Of a stretch of 64,000 nucleotides of DNA, positions 32,269-40,462 are shown piece after piece. Both the position numbers and the translations under genes were made by a program. The stretch covers positions 62,001 through 126,000 of the forward strand of contig JBAQFA010000009.1 in assembly GCA_049287025.1 (NCBI GenBank), given 5' to 3'. The notes beneath the pieces are model-generated. The model had not been told where the DNA came from. It worked only from the letters and a program-made list of their open reading frames with translations, and did not search any database. This stretch comes from UBA11710 sp049287025 (lineage in GTDB: Bacteria > Patescibacteriota > Patescibacteriia > Magasanikbacterales > UBA922). Positions within the stretch are counted from its first letter, which is position 1. Every line of letters begins with the position of its first letter.

Positions 32269-33501
32269 ATGTCCATATTTATCACAAAAAATTGTTCAGA
32301 CTGTGGCAGTGCGCCGACAAGTCACTGGTCAGAAAGAATGGAAGCAAGGATTTCATATTATATATTTCCATTTTTTAATGTATTTAATACTTGGGGACAT
32401 TTTTTTGGCAAGATTTTTTTGCCTTTAACCAGAATAATCTTTCCTTATTTTATAAAATTATTAGTGGTGTTAAAAATAATCCAAATAAAAAATGAGCCAG
32501 ATGAGAAAAATAATTGGCGGAGTAAAGTTTTGTGGGAAGAAGCTGAAAAGAGAGGAATTAAAATGACTGAACTTAGGCCATTTGGTAAATATGTAGATAA
32601 TTTTTGGGCAGAGTATAAGGGAGAAAAGATTTTTTTTGATGGCTTACCTCGACCAAAGGATAAAGTTTATTCAGCTCTAGATTGGATTGATAATAAAACC
32701 GAAATGGCGAAACGATTTTTGGCACAAGGTTTTCCAGTAGCCAAAGGTGGAATCGTCACCAGCTTGAAACAAGCAAAAAAAGTTTTTCAAAAATTATCCA
32801 AACCAGTTATTACCAAACCAAATGAAGGCTCACGCAGTCGTCATACTACAATTCACATTACCAATGAAGCTGAATTGAAAATTGGCTTTGATAAAGTAAA
32901 ACAATTGTCTCCTTGGGTAGCGATTCAAGAAGAACTAATTGGACCAGTTTATCGGGCGACAGTAATAAATAAAAAGTTAGTGGCGATTTTACGGCGTGAT
33001 CCAGCCTGTGTGTATGGTGATGGAGAGAGTAATATAAAAGAATTGGTTATAAAAGAAAATAATAATCCACTACGGCATGGTCCATTATTTCATGAATTGG
33101 TTTTGGATAATGAAGCAATCTCAGAACTTAGTTATCAAAGTTTAATTTTAGATTCTATTCCTACTTTAGATCAAAGAGTGACCCTAGGTACCAAGACCAG
33201 TCGAGGTTCAGGTGGATCAATTGTGGATGTGACAGAAGAAACACACAATGATACAAAAAAATTATTTAATGATGTCGGTGAATTTTTAAATTATCCTTGT
33301 GTGGGAATTGATTTTATTATTTCGGATATAAAAAAATCTTGGGTAGAAACTCCAAGATGTGGAATAATTGAATGTAATAGTTTACCCTTTATTGATCTTC
33401 ATCATTTTCCTTTATTAGGCAAACCAATTAATGTGGCTGGCGCGATTTGGGATTTTATTTACCCCGTGTCATCGGGAAAATTATTTACTGATGTAAAATA
33501 A
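32269..33501 (+). CDS. ATP-grasp ligase (cyanophycin synthetase-like fold)
   Basis: The 410-residue protein has a central ATP-grasp domain. DNKTEMAKRFLAQGFPVAKGGIVTS begins the N-terminal subdomain. PVITKPNEGSRSRHTTIHI supplies the ATP-binding Lys and loop. VAIQEELIGPVYRATVINKKLVAILRRDPACVYGDG carries the metal-binding and substrate part. The end has VGIDFIISD and IIECNSLPFIDLHHFP with the conserved Glu and Asn. The pattern is closest to the second half of cyanophycin synthetase and related amino-acid ligases. The substrate cannot be told. Peptide-like ligation in wall or storage metabolism is a reasonable guess. Confidence 0.85.
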   Translation: MSIFITKNCSDCGSAPTSHWSERMEARISYYIFPFFNVFNTWGHFFGKIFLPLTRIIFPYFIKLLVVLKIIQIKNEPDEKNNWRSKVLWEEAEKRGIKMTELRPFGKYVDNFWAEYKGEKIFFDGLPRPKDKVYSALDWIDNKTEMAKRFLAQGFPVAKGGIVTSLKQAKKVFQKLSKPVITKPNEGSRSRHTTIHITNEAELKIGFDKVKQLSPWVAIQEELIGPVYRATVINKKLVAILRRDPACVYGDGESNIKELVIKENNNPLRHGPLFHELVLDNEAISELSYQSLILDSIPTLDQRVTLGTKTSRGSGGSIVDVTEETHNDTKKLFNDVGEFLNYPCVGIDFIISDIKKSWVETPRCGIIECNSLPFIDLHHFPLLGKPINVAGAIWDFIYPVSSGKLFTDVK

Positions 33502-33655
33502 GTGGATAATTTAACTTATAAAATTATCTGTTCAAATCCGTTACAATCTGCTTAATCTGCTGTCTTCTCCAATTTAACAGCAGATTTGAACAAATTAAAG
33601 CAGATTAAAACAGAAAATTGATATAAAGTTTTAAGAGTTTATTTTACTAGGTTTG

Positions 33656-34075
33656 TTAGGATTCTTCAACTAGATAGTCACCTAAGAATTTTTTGAAATC
33701 TTCTATTTTTGGAATTGTGCCAACATCATGAAGATGACCGATCGGACTATATTCCGGACTCAGTTCATAATGTCCGCGAATTTCACTATCAGCAAAAAGA
33801 CGAATATGATATTGATGTTCAAAACCGTCCATTCGTCTTACACTCAGAATTTCTTCATCATCCACCCAAGCCACTTTATTAATTTTAAAATTGTGTTGTT
33901 TTAGATATTCTTCTAATTCTGTTTTATCCACACCAGCCCTAAGATAACCAAGATGAAAATTTTGGCGAGGTGGATAAGGATGGTAACCTAATTTTTTTGC
34001 CAGATCTCTACAAATCGGGAAAAAAGGGGAAATCAATATCCAGAAGATTTTTTTTGCAAAGTTTATAATATTCAT
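33656..34075 (-). CDS. Hypothetical protein
   Basis: This 139-residue protein begins with a weakly hydrophobic amphipathic helix (FAKKIFWILISPFFPI), and the rest is soluble with a HLGYLRAGVDKTELEEYL segment and an HQYHIRLFADSEIRGHYELSPE core. I recognise no family. The gap before it (33502-33655) holds inverted AATCTGCTGT/ACAGCAGATT repeats and no gene. A bidirectional terminator lies upstream at 34134. Confidence 0.65.
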   Translation of the reverse strand: MNIINFAKKIFWILISPFFPICRDLAKKLGYHPYPPRQNFHLGYLRAGVDKTELEEYLKQHNFKINKVAWVDDEEILSVRRMDGFEHQYHIRLFADSEIRGHYELSPEYSPIGHLHDVGTIPKIEDFKKFLGDYLVEES

Positions 34076-34133
34076 AAAATTGTATATATTTTATCATTTA
34101 TTGTATGGGAATGGCAATGACATTGGTAAAAAG

Positions 34134-34161
34134 CAAAAAATCCCTTTTCGGGATTTTTTTG
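34134..34161. terminator. Bidirectional terminator near tRNA-Gly
   Basis: AAAAAATCCC and GGGATTTTTTT pair around TTTTC. It can end leftward tRNA transcripts or transcription entering from the left. Confidence 0.7.
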
Positions 34162-34247
34162 CCATACAGTTTTGGGCATCTTTAGATAACTAAATTTAAC
34201 CCGTTGATATTATACACTATCCACAAAATTGTGTAAATAGTGTATAG

Positions 34248-34321
34248 AGCGGTAGACCAGATTCGAACTGGCGACCTTCTCCTTGGCAAGGAGACGTTCT
34301 AGCCAACTGAACTACTACCGC
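34248..34321 (-). tRNA. tRNA-Gly (GCC)
   Basis: GCGGTAG pairs with CTACCGC. The anticodon stem TCTCC/GGAGA encloses TTGCCAA (anticodon GCC). T arm complete, discriminator U, CCA not encoded. Confidence 0.95.
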
Positions 34322-34380
34322 ACTTGTTGGCTTTTTGTAAAAAAGATTATACCAGAAACTTTTTAGGCTTGCAAGCCTAG

Positions 34381-34453
34381 TTGCGGAGCCGGGACTCGAA
34401 CCCGGAACCTCCGGGTTATGGGCCCGGCGAGCTGCCAATTGCTCTACCCCGCG
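34381..34453 (-). tRNA. Initiator tRNA-fMet (CAT)
   Basis: The anticodon loop CCCATAA carries CAT on a CCGGG/CCCGG stem with the initiator GGG:CCC pairs. The first base pair is a C1-A72 mismatch (CGCGGGG against CTCCGCA), the hallmark of bacterial initiators. CCA is not encoded. Confidence 0.95.
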
Positions 34454-34567
34454 ATGATATAATTTGTGAAGACTATTATATATGGTAATCTCAAAAAAAT
34501 CAAGTCTGTCCTGTGGGTATATAGTGCGGTGGTGTTTTTATTGACTTTTGTTTAATTTTAGGGCAAA

Positions 34568-35581
34568 ATGGTTTCTGTTATGACACACGTCTATCATATT
34601 GCGAAAAACAAAAAGAATTTAGAACTACGCTTCCAAATTATTAGATTAATTCGGGAATGGTTTTGGGCACAAAATTTTGTTGAGGTAGAATCACCTTTGA
34701 TTGTAAAATTGCCTGGTCAAGAACCAAACTTATCCCCAATGAGAGTTAATGTACATAATGAAAGACAAGAAGAGTTTGTTGGTTATCTCCATACTTCTCC
34801 AGAATATACTATGAAGAAAATGCTTTCGGCTGGTTTTGAAAATATTTTTTATTTGGGCAAGTGTTTTCGTGACAAAGAAAGTTTTGGGGGAACGCATAGC
34901 CTAGAATTTACGATGTTGGAATTTTATAGAGTGGATTCGGATATGTTTGATTTGATGAGAGATGTGGAAAGTCTTTATAATTTTGTAAGTGAAAGATTGA
35001 AGATTGAAGATTTAAGATCAGAAGAGCAGAAGATCAAATTTAAAAGAATTTCAATGAAAGATTTGTGGGAAGAATATGTTGGAGTAAACTTGGACGAATA
35101 TTTGGAAACGAATAAAATGTTAGAACTATGTAAACAGTTTGGCTATAACGTAAGTGACGATGAAACTTATGAAGAATTATTTTATCGGATATTTTTAAAT
35201 AAAATTGAAGCCAATCTGACTGAACCGACAATTGTGTATAATTACCCGGCTCAAATGGCCGCTTTATCAAAAGTATCAGAAGACAATCCAGGTTATGCAG
35301 AAAGATTTGAAATATATATAAATGGAATTGAACTAGCCAATGCTTTTTCTGAGTTAACTGATCCACAAGAACAATTGAGACGATTAAAAGAAGAACAAAT
35401 GGAACGAGGAAAATTAGGTTTGGATGTTTATGATATAGATATGGAATTTATTGAGGCTCTAAAAAATATGCCAAAATCAGCGGGGATAGCTCTGGGGGTG
35501 GATAGATTGGTGATGGTAATGGGGGGTTGTCAGGAGATAAATAATGTGATAACATTACCGGCGTCAGAACTTTTTCAATAA
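34568..35581 (+). CDS. epmA: EF-P lysine lysyltransferase, EpmA-like (class II LysRS-like)
   Basis: The 337-residue protein is the catalytic core of a class II lysyl-tRNA synthetase without the anticodon-binding domain, which is the EpmA/GenX layout. Motif 2 is FRDKESFGGTHSLEFTMLEFY (about 103-123) and motif 3 is GIALGVDRLVM near the end. The N-terminus RFQIIRLIREWFWAQNFVEVESP is typical. A second ATG four codons later is an alternative start. EpmA attaches beta-lysine to a Lys of EF-P; efp follows 74 bases downstream, which supports the assignment. No epmB (lysine 2,3-aminomutase) is visible in the window. Confidence 0.9.
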   Translation: MVSVMTHVYHIAKNKKNLELRFQIIRLIREWFWAQNFVEVESPLIVKLPGQEPNLSPMRVNVHNERQEEFVGYLHTSPEYTMKKMLSAGFENIFYLGKCFRDKESFGGTHSLEFTMLEFYRVDSDMFDLMRDVESLYNFVSERLKIEDLRSEEQKIKFKRISMKDLWEEYVGVNLDEYLETNKMLELCKQFGYNVSDDETYEELFYRIFLNKIEANLTEPTIVYNYPAQMAALSKVSEDNPGYAERFEIYINGIELANAFSELTDPQEQLRRLKEEQMERGKLGLDVYDIDMEFIEALKNMPKSAGIALGVDRLVMVMGGCQEINNVITLPASELFQ

Positions 35582-35655
35582 AGCAAGAAAGCAAAAAAAC
35601 ACAAAACAAAGTTTGTTTTTATGTTTTATTGTTTTTATGTTTTAATGAATAAAAT

Positions 35656-36222
35656 ATGGGCGACACAACCGACATCAGAAAAGGGGCAGTCATTCGTCAT
35701 AATGGCGATTTGTTTGTTGTCACTTTTTGTCAATTTGTTAATCCAGGCAAAGGCGTGGCTTTTACCAAAACCAAGATGAAAGGTATTTCTTCTGGTAAAA
35801 CCATAGAAAATACTTATAAGAGTGGGGAATCAGTGGATACAGTCCAAGTAGATTATGTAAATATGCAGTATTTGTATCACAATGGCAGTATCTATTCTTT
35901 TATGAACCAAACAAGCTACGAGACAGTAGAGGTTGATGGTGAATTATTGGGAGATGATGCAAAATATTTAAAAGAAGGTTTGGAGTTAGTTATGGCTACT
36001 TTTGAAGATCGAGTAGTGGCGATGCAATTGCCAAAAAAGATTCAATATAAAGTTTTGGAATCACCACCAGCTGTAAAAGGTGACACAGCGAGTGGTAATG
36101 TGACCAAAGAAATAAAATTGGATAATGGTTTGGATATTTATGCGCCAATTTTTATAAAAGAAGGTGAAGAGATTTTGGTTAATACTGAAACGGGTGATTA
36201 TGCAGGGAGAGTTAATGAATAA
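35656..36222 (+). CDS. efp: Elongation factor P
   Basis: The 188-residue protein has the three beta-barrel domains of EF-P: KOW-like domain I (IRKGAVIRHNGDLFVV), the S1-like middle, and a C-terminal OB domain ending in GDYAGRVNE. The loop NPGKGVA carries Lys32 at the position of the modified lysine of Escherichia coli (Lys34). EF-P relieves ribosome stalling at polyproline, and the neighbouring epmA probably modifies it. An efficient terminator follows at 36301. Confidence 0.97.
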   Translation: MGDTTDIRKGAVIRHNGDLFVVTFCQFVNPGKGVAFTKTKMKGISSGKTIENTYKSGESVDTVQVDYVNMQYLYHNGSIYSFMNQTSYETVEVDGELLGDDAKYLKEGLELVMATFEDRVVAMQLPKKIQYKVLESPPAVKGDTASGNVTKEIKLDNGLDIYAPIFIKEGEEILVNTETGDYAGRVNE

Positions 36223-36224
36223 AC

Positions 36225-36297
36225 ATTGACCCACCTGCAACGCTTGCACTAGCATTGCAGGCAGGTTTCACAGATTAAAATTTAGATTTCACTGATT
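36225..36297. repeat. Palindrome-bearing intergenic repeat, copy 1
   Basis: The unit holds a CACCTGCA...TGCAGGCAGGT palindrome followed by CACAGATTAA and CACTGATTAT. A related unit lies at 53697-53757. Both sit between a stop codon and an intrinsic terminator. Confidence 0.65.
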
Positions 36298-36298
36298 A

Positions 36299-36324
36299 TA
36301 AAACCCGCTTGATGGCGGGTTTTG
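36299..36324 (+). terminator. Terminator of efp
   Basis: ACCCGC and GCGGGT pair around TTGATG, flanked by AAA and TTTT. Confidence 0.8.
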
Positions 36325-36345
36325 TTTATGTATGGTTTATAGTTA

Positions 36346-36642
36346 TTACCGTATTAAAAAATATATCAATAAAATTTGTCCAGCAAGAATTAAAGCTAAA
36401 ACAGCTTGAAAAGAAATCTTTTTAGTTTTATGACGAAAAAAGTGCATACCAAGTAGGGCGCCGACTGAACCACCAACCAAACTAAGAATCCACAAAGTTT
36501 TTTCTGAAGTTCTACTCTTGCCTGGTATTTGTGATTTTATTTTATCTAATCCAAAATAAAAAAAAGTAATAATATTTATTACTAAAAAATAGATCAAAAT
36601 TATTTGCGTGAAAATATTCAAACTAATAAACCAAGCAATCAT
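36346..36642 (-). CDS. DUF1294 family membrane protein
   Basis: The 98-residue protein has the DUF1294 pattern: an N-terminal hydrophobic helix, FGLDKIKSQ, then SEKTLWILSLVGGSVGALLGMHFFRHKTKK and a last hydrophobic helix. Function unknown. It is the last gene of a leftward run that starts at DUF559 and includes ruvB; the gap to the PH-domain gene is three bases. Confidence 0.88.
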   Translation of the reverse strand: MIAWFISLNIFTQIILIYFLVINIITFFYFGLDKIKSQIPGKSRTSEKTLWILSLVGGSVGALLGMHFFRHKTKKISFQAVLALILAGQILLIYFLIR

Positions 36643-36645
36643 ATT

Positions 36646-37188
36646 TTAGGTAGTTTGTCTGTGGTGTTTGGCATCTTCATCAGACAGGTGAATAAGAGCT
36701 TGGCGGACTTCATTGGGGTGAGGAATATTATAAAATACCATGTGAATATTATTGGAAGCCGTTTTTACAGTTAAATTGCCATAGTGAAGAATCGTCGCCC
36801 AAAAGCCACTGACATCTACGGTTACATCTTGAATTCTGAATAGATCAGCTTCTGACACTGACCGAGAAAATAAGCCAAACTGTTCTATATCAACAATTCT
36901 ATCATTGGTGACGATCCAAATATCTAGATAAAAATCAATAAATTGGGCATAGAAAAATAAAAATAAACTAAGATAATAAATACTAGCAAACAGAATTGAC
37001 AATGGATAAAAAATTTCTCCAGCTAACAAATGAGGGTAGAGATTATTAATTAAAAAATATATAACACCTGGTACCAAGATTAAAATTAAGAAAAGCAAAA
37101 CCGTAGGTACAAAGGTAATATAGTGTCGGCGGAGTAGATATTCTATCCGTTCGTAGGCTTTTTGTTTTATAAGGTGAGAAATTTGCAT
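36646..37188 (-). CDS. PH-domain (YdbS/bPH2-like) membrane protein
   Basis: With the ATG at 37188 the protein has 180 residues. Two hydrophobic helices (at about 22-45 and 55-80) precede a bacterial PH-like domain: IVTNDRIVDIEQFGLFSRSVSEADLFRIQDVTVDVSG, then YGNLTVKTASNN. The longer frame from 37260 overlaps the upstream gene by 68 bases, so I prefer the internal ATG four bases after that gene's stop. Function in the envelope is unknown. Confidence 0.82.
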   Translation of the reverse strand: MQISHLIKQKAYERIEYLLRRHYITFVPTVLLFLILILVPGVIYFLINNLYPHLLAGEIFYPLSILFASIYYLSLFLFFYAQFIDFYLDIWIVTNDRIVDIEQFGLFSRSVSEADLFRIQDVTVDVSGFWATILHYGNLTVKTASNNIHMVFYNIPHPNEVRQALIHLSDEDAKHHRQTT

Positions 37189-37192
37189 AGTA

Positions 37193-37453
37193 TTAAAATA
37201 TTGGAGTGCTAATAAGCCAGTCAGAATTAAATAAAGTGACTGGTATGCGCCAATCGACATCTATTAACAAGTTCCAAGTAAAATACATAGTAAGCACAGT
37301 TAAAGCAAAGACAATAAAAGTCATGACAAAACTAACCAATGTAAAAGAAGCGGTGATGGTAATGTGATAAAAGTTCATGATAGAAAAAGCCGCAAAAATT
37401 GCCAAGAAAGCGAAATAGATGAATAAGAAAACGTAGAGAGGGATGGATAACAT
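37193..37453 (-). CDS. Small membrane protein
   Basis: The 86-residue protein has two to three hydrophobic helices (MLSIPLYVFLFIYFAFLAIF and SFVMTFIVFALTVLTMYFTW) and a short polar end. I do not recognise it. It precedes the PH-domain gene by four bases and probably forms a complex with it, which is inference from the pairing. Confidence 0.7.
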   Translation of the reverse strand: MLSIPLYVFLFIYFAFLAIFAAFSIMNFYHITITASFTLVSFVMTFIVFALTVLTMYFTWNLLIDVDWRIPVTLFNSDWLISTPIF

Positions 37454-37466
37454 ATTTTTAAATTTA

Positions 37467-37850
37467 CTAATTTTCAGTTTTCAATTTACTTTTTGATGTT
37501 TTGATTATTTTGGCAAATATTAAATTGAGTTCATGAGCCTCTTGCCAGAGAATTCTAGAGCGCTCTCTAGCTGGTTCGTAAGCATTAGCAATCAATCTTA
37601 ACCATAATTTTGTTTCTTTGACTTCCTTTTTGCTAATATTTACTTTGTGTGTAAAATCTTTTGTTGATTCAGCTTCATTGGCTTCATAATAATTAGCCGC
37701 TTGACTGGTTCCAGATTTAATTATTTGTAAAATTAGATTTTTGGTTATTTCATTAATTGGTATAGTTTTGGCAAAATTTATTATATTTTCAGCAAATTTG
37801 GCAGTTCTTTCTTCTAGATCATATTGTTTTTTATTGTTGTCGCCCTCCAT
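37467..37850 (-). CDS. Four-helix bundle protein (23S rRNA IVS-like family)
   Basis: The 127-residue protein has the pattern of the four-helix bundle family first seen in 23S rRNA intervening sequences: DLEERTAKFAENIINFAKTIP, LILQIIKSGTSQAANYYEANEAES, DFTHKVNISKKEVKETKLWLRLI. The family is widespread in candidate phyla and its role is unknown. Here it is not in an rRNA gene but downstream of ruvB. Confidence 0.9.
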   Translation of the reverse strand: MEGDNNKKQYDLEERTAKFAENIINFAKTIPINEITKNLILQIIKSGTSQAANYYEANEAESTKDFTHKVNISKKEVKETKLWLRLIANAYEPARERSRILWQEAHELNLIFAKIIKTSKSKLKTEN

Positions 37851-37883
37851 ATTAGAAAATTGAAAATTATGAAAATTGAAAAT

Positions 37884-38933
37884 TTACAAAAGTTCATTTT
37901 GTGCTGTATATTTTTTCCCCAAATGTTCATACGCTAGTTTGGTAGCCTTACGACCACGGGGGGTGCGTTCAATCATACCAATCTGGAGTAAATATGGTTC
38001 ATAAATTGTTTCAATTGTATCCATTTCTTCCGCAATCGCAGCCGCCAAAGTATTTAGCCCGACTGGTCCGCCATTAAATTTATCAATAATAACTTCTAAG
38101 ATTTTTCTGTCCACCTCATCTAGTCCATGTTTATCAACATTCAACATGCTTAGAGCTTTTTCAGTAATATCCTTATCTATTTTACCATTATGTCGGACTT
38201 CAGCATAGTCCCGCACGCGTTTTAAAAGTCTGTTAGCGACTCGGGGTGTTCTTCTAGAACGTGTAGCAATAATTCCACTGGCTTCAGGATGAATATCTAC
38301 TTCCAAAATTTTGGCATTACGGTTAACAATTTTGTTGATATCATCATGTTCATAAAAATTGAGATGAAAAACATGACCAAATCTATCTCGGAGTGGACCA
38401 GATAACAAACTCATTTTGGTAGTCGCACCAATGAGAGTAAACTTTTCCAAAGGCATACGCATAGTTCTCGCGGCTGGACCCTTGCCAATAATAATATCAA
38501 TCACAAAATCTTCCATAGCAGAGTACAATACTTCTTCAATAGTTTTATTCATGCGGTGAATTTCATCAATAAACAAAACATCACCCTGACTTAGATTGGA
38601 AAGAATCGCTGCCAAATCACCAACGCGTTCCAAAGCTGGACCGGCAGTCACTTTTATATTCACACCCATTTCTTTAGCAATAATATTGGCCAGAGTAGTT
38701 TTTCCTAATCCAGGGTTGCCGTATAACAAAACATGTTCAATTGGTTCAGTCCGTTTTTTGGCGGCTTCAATCGAAATATTAAGAGGATCTTTGATGTGGT
38801 TTTGGCCAACAAATTCACCCAAGGTTTGTGGTCTTAGGGTAATTTCAATTATCGCTTCTTCATCTTGAACTTCGGGTTCCACGAGACGTGGTTCTAGGTT
38901 TTCATCTAATTTGTAGGTTTCCTCATTAATCAT
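37884..38933 (-). CDS. ruvB: Holliday junction branch-migration helicase RuvB
   Basis: With the ATG at 38933 (MINEETYKLD) the protein has 349 residues, the usual RuvB length. It has LRPQTLGEFVGQ, Walker A GNPGLGKTT, Walker B FIDEIHR, sensor 1 GATTK and the arginine-finger segment PLRDRFG. The C-terminal winged helix has GGPVGLNTLAAAIAEE and TPRGRKAT. RuvB drives branch migration with RuvA. A frame from 38972 adds 13 unlikely residues. No ruvA or ruvC is seen nearby. Confidence 0.97.
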   Translation of the reverse strand: MINEETYKLDENLEPRLVEPEVQDEEAIIEITLRPQTLGEFVGQNHIKDPLNISIEAAKKRTEPIEHVLLYGNPGLGKTTLANIIAKEMGVNIKVTAGPALERVGDLAAILSNLSQGDVLFIDEIHRMNKTIEEVLYSAMEDFVIDIIIGKGPAARTMRMPLEKFTLIGATTKMSLLSGPLRDRFGHVFHLNFYEHDDINKIVNRNAKILEVDIHPEASGIIATRSRRTPRVANRLLKRVRDYAEVRHNGKIDKDITEKALSMLNVDKHGLDEVDRKILEVIIDKFNGGPVGLNTLAAAIAEEMDTIETIYEPYLLQIGMIERTPRGRKATKLAYEHLGKKYTAQNELL

Positions 38934-39005
38934 AGTTATTACATGATGCATGTGGCAGATAACAGATAACAATTGTCTTATGAATTCTGACGTCTATATT
39001 GTACA

Positions 39006-39746
39006 TTATTTTGTATTTTTATTCCACCAGCCATCCCAAATACTTTTCATAGACATAGCAATGGCGCGATCCTCAATAATAATAGCAGTGTAAGGTCGAC
39101 GAAAACTCATTAATAATACTTTATTGTCGTAAATATTTATTTCTGTATCTAATTGTAGGTCTTTAAATAATTTGGTTTCGCGTAATTGTTTTTTGTCTTT
39201 GGCTTTTACTTTTTTGCCTTGTGAGCCGTCTTTAGCTACGCAATAAAAAAAGATATTTTTTTTCACGCGCGTTTCTGGTACATACCACAGCCAGTCCTCG
39301 GGGAATTGATTAAACATTTTTTCATAATCAGAAAAAGCATAAACTTTTGCACCGGCTGTTTGGGTTTCTAACAGATCATCCCAACCTTTGCGTAATCCCT
39401 CGGTGCCTTCGTAATAACGTACTTTTGGTTTATTGCCAGGGGTATTAAAGATCCCCATCAATTCTGGCAAAGCAGTTTTTATTTCTTGATAATTTTTTTC
39501 CGCGCGCTTTACCAACACATCAGGATTTTCTGGCACTAAAATTATTTTATCATCTTCTATTACTTCGCTAATAATGTTTTTTGTTTTTAGTGGACCAATG
39601 AAGTTGTAAATATTAGTCCGCTTCACTCCAGATTTTTTTGCCACTTCTTGCACTGTGCCAGAGCCTAATTCCAAAAGAGCCAAATAGATTTTAGCTTCTT
39701 TGTCGTCTAGACCTAGGTTTTGTAAAACGTTATTAATATTTGTCAT
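39006..39746 (-). CDS. TrmB-like transcriptional regulator
   Basis: With the ATG at 39746 the protein has 246 residues. The N-terminal winged helix reads VLQNLGLDDKEAKIYLALLELG and VQEVAKKSGVKRTNIYNFIGPL. The C-terminal part is the TrmB sensor-like domain (YYEGTEGLRKGWDDLLE, SFRRPYTAIIIEDR). The longer frame from 39809 reads through a palindromic repeat and is rejected. It resembles the regulator at 11776 in layout. Targets are unknown; ruvB lies next downstream on the same strand. Confidence 0.87.
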   Translation of the reverse strand: MTNINNVLQNLGLDDKEAKIYLALLELGSGTVQEVAKKSGVKRTNIYNFIGPLKTKNIISEVIEDDKIILVPENPDVLVKRAEKNYQEIKTALPELMGIFNTPGNKPKVRYYEGTEGLRKGWDDLLETQTAGAKVYAFSDYEKMFNQFPEDWLWYVPETRVKKNIFFYCVAKDGSQGKKVKAKDKKQLRETKLFKDLQLDTEINIYDNKVLLMSFRRPYTAIIIEDRAIAMSMKSIWDGWWNKNTK

Positions 39747-40152
39747 ATTTTTTGTTCCCCTCCTCAGAGGAGGGGGGGTTAGGGGAGGTTGATAATTCGC
39801 TACAAGCAATTTCTATTTCAGCTATTACTGTTTCTAAATTATTTAGAGTTTTATAAGCAGAAAATCTAATTATATTATAACCTTCATTTATTAAATAATC
39901 TTCTCGTTTTTTATCTCTGATTATATTTTTTGGTAATAAGTGTATTGGTCCATCTAATTCTACAATTAATTTTACTTCTGGACAATAAAAATCAACTATA
40001 TACTGTCCTATTCCAAACTGTCTTCTGAATTTATAACCAATTTTTCTATTTCTTATTTTAGACCAGAGCAACATTTCTGGTTTAGTTTGATTTTTTCTAA
40101 GACTTCTTCTAATGTTTTCTAACTTTTTAGTATTGTGGTGTTTTTGGGGCAT
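39733..40152 (-). CDS. DUF559 endonuclease-domain protein
   Basis: The 139-residue protein has the DUF559 pattern of the Vsr/PD-(D/E)XK type: NQTKPEMLLWSKIRNRKIGYKFRRQ, then YIVDFYCPEVKLIVELDGPIH with the presumed catalytic Asp and Glu, and RFSAYKTLNN near the end. The last residues (STSPNPPSSEEG) are encoded by a palindromic repeat, so the native protein probably once ended earlier. Repeats of the same C-rich type flank it on both sides in opposite orientation. A nicking role in spreading those repeats is possible but unproven. Confidence 0.87.
   Translation of the reverse strand: MPQKHHNTKKLENIRRSLRKNQTKPEMLLWSKIRNRKIGYKFRRQFGIGQYIVDFYCPEVKLIVELDGPIHLLPKNIIRDKKREDYLINEGYNIIRFSAYKTLNNLETVIAEIEIACSELSTSPNPPSSEEGNKKYDKY
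39756..39795. repeat. C-rich palindromic repeat, 3' of DUF559
   Basis: CCCCTCCTCAGAGGAGGGG and the following TTAGGGGAGGTTG form a hairpin plus tail at the end of the DUF559 gene, overlapping its last codons. Confidence 0.7.
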
Positions 40153-40164
40153 AGTGGACAGATT

Positions 40165-40203
40165 TTCAACCTCACCTGTCCTCTCCTGCTCTCAGGAGAG
40201 GAA
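40165..40203. repeat. C-rich palindromic repeat, 5' of DUF559
   Basis: CAACCTCACC followed by CCTCTCC...GGAGAGG. Relative to the gene it is inverted with respect to the copy at 39756-39795. Confidence 0.7.
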
Positions 40204-40363
40204 CATAATAAGAGAATCTGTTGATAATTAATAGCATTATATAGCCAAAATATTATCTTGTCAAGTTTTTTGACACAAAATATATATTAAAATAATCATA
40301 AATTTGGCTAATTATAAATAAAAATTAAACAATTACAAATACTGTATATATTTAGTAAATAAT

Positions 40364-40393
40364 ATTGACATTAACGTCAATTCGCAATAAACT
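40364..40393 (+). promoter_or_regulatory. Promoter and operator-like palindrome of cassette locus 2
   Basis: TTGACA (40365-40370) and TAAACT (40388-40393) are 17 bases apart. ATTGAC and GTCAAT (40364-40381) form a perfect inverted repeat with a 6-base spacer over the -35. The leader then has a TCCAACA/TGTTGGA hairpin at 40401-40420. The region 40204-40363 is A/T-rich with no gene. Confidence 0.75.
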
Positions 40394-40438
40394 ACCCTGT
40401 TCCAACATAGGTGTGTTGGATGGCTCTTTACAATGCAT

Positions 40439-40457
40439 GCCCGAGAGGGCGAGGAGG
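40439..40457 (+). promoter_or_regulatory. GCCC-GAGA-GGGC hairpin and Shine-Dalgarno, copy 1
   Basis: A 4-bp stem with a GAGA tetraloop (40439-40450) is followed at once by GAGGAGG (40451-40457) and the ATG at 40463. The block recurs before the second and third genes. Confidence 0.7.
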
Positions 40458-40462
40458 CGGAG

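Noticed and set aside
32186..32428. 80-codon plus-strand frame before the ATP-grasp gene
   Set aside because: It overlaps the ATP-grasp start in another frame and begins upstream of the predicted start of transcription.
34217..34438. 73-codon frame on the minus strand
   Set aside because: It crosses tRNA-Gly and tRNA-fMet.
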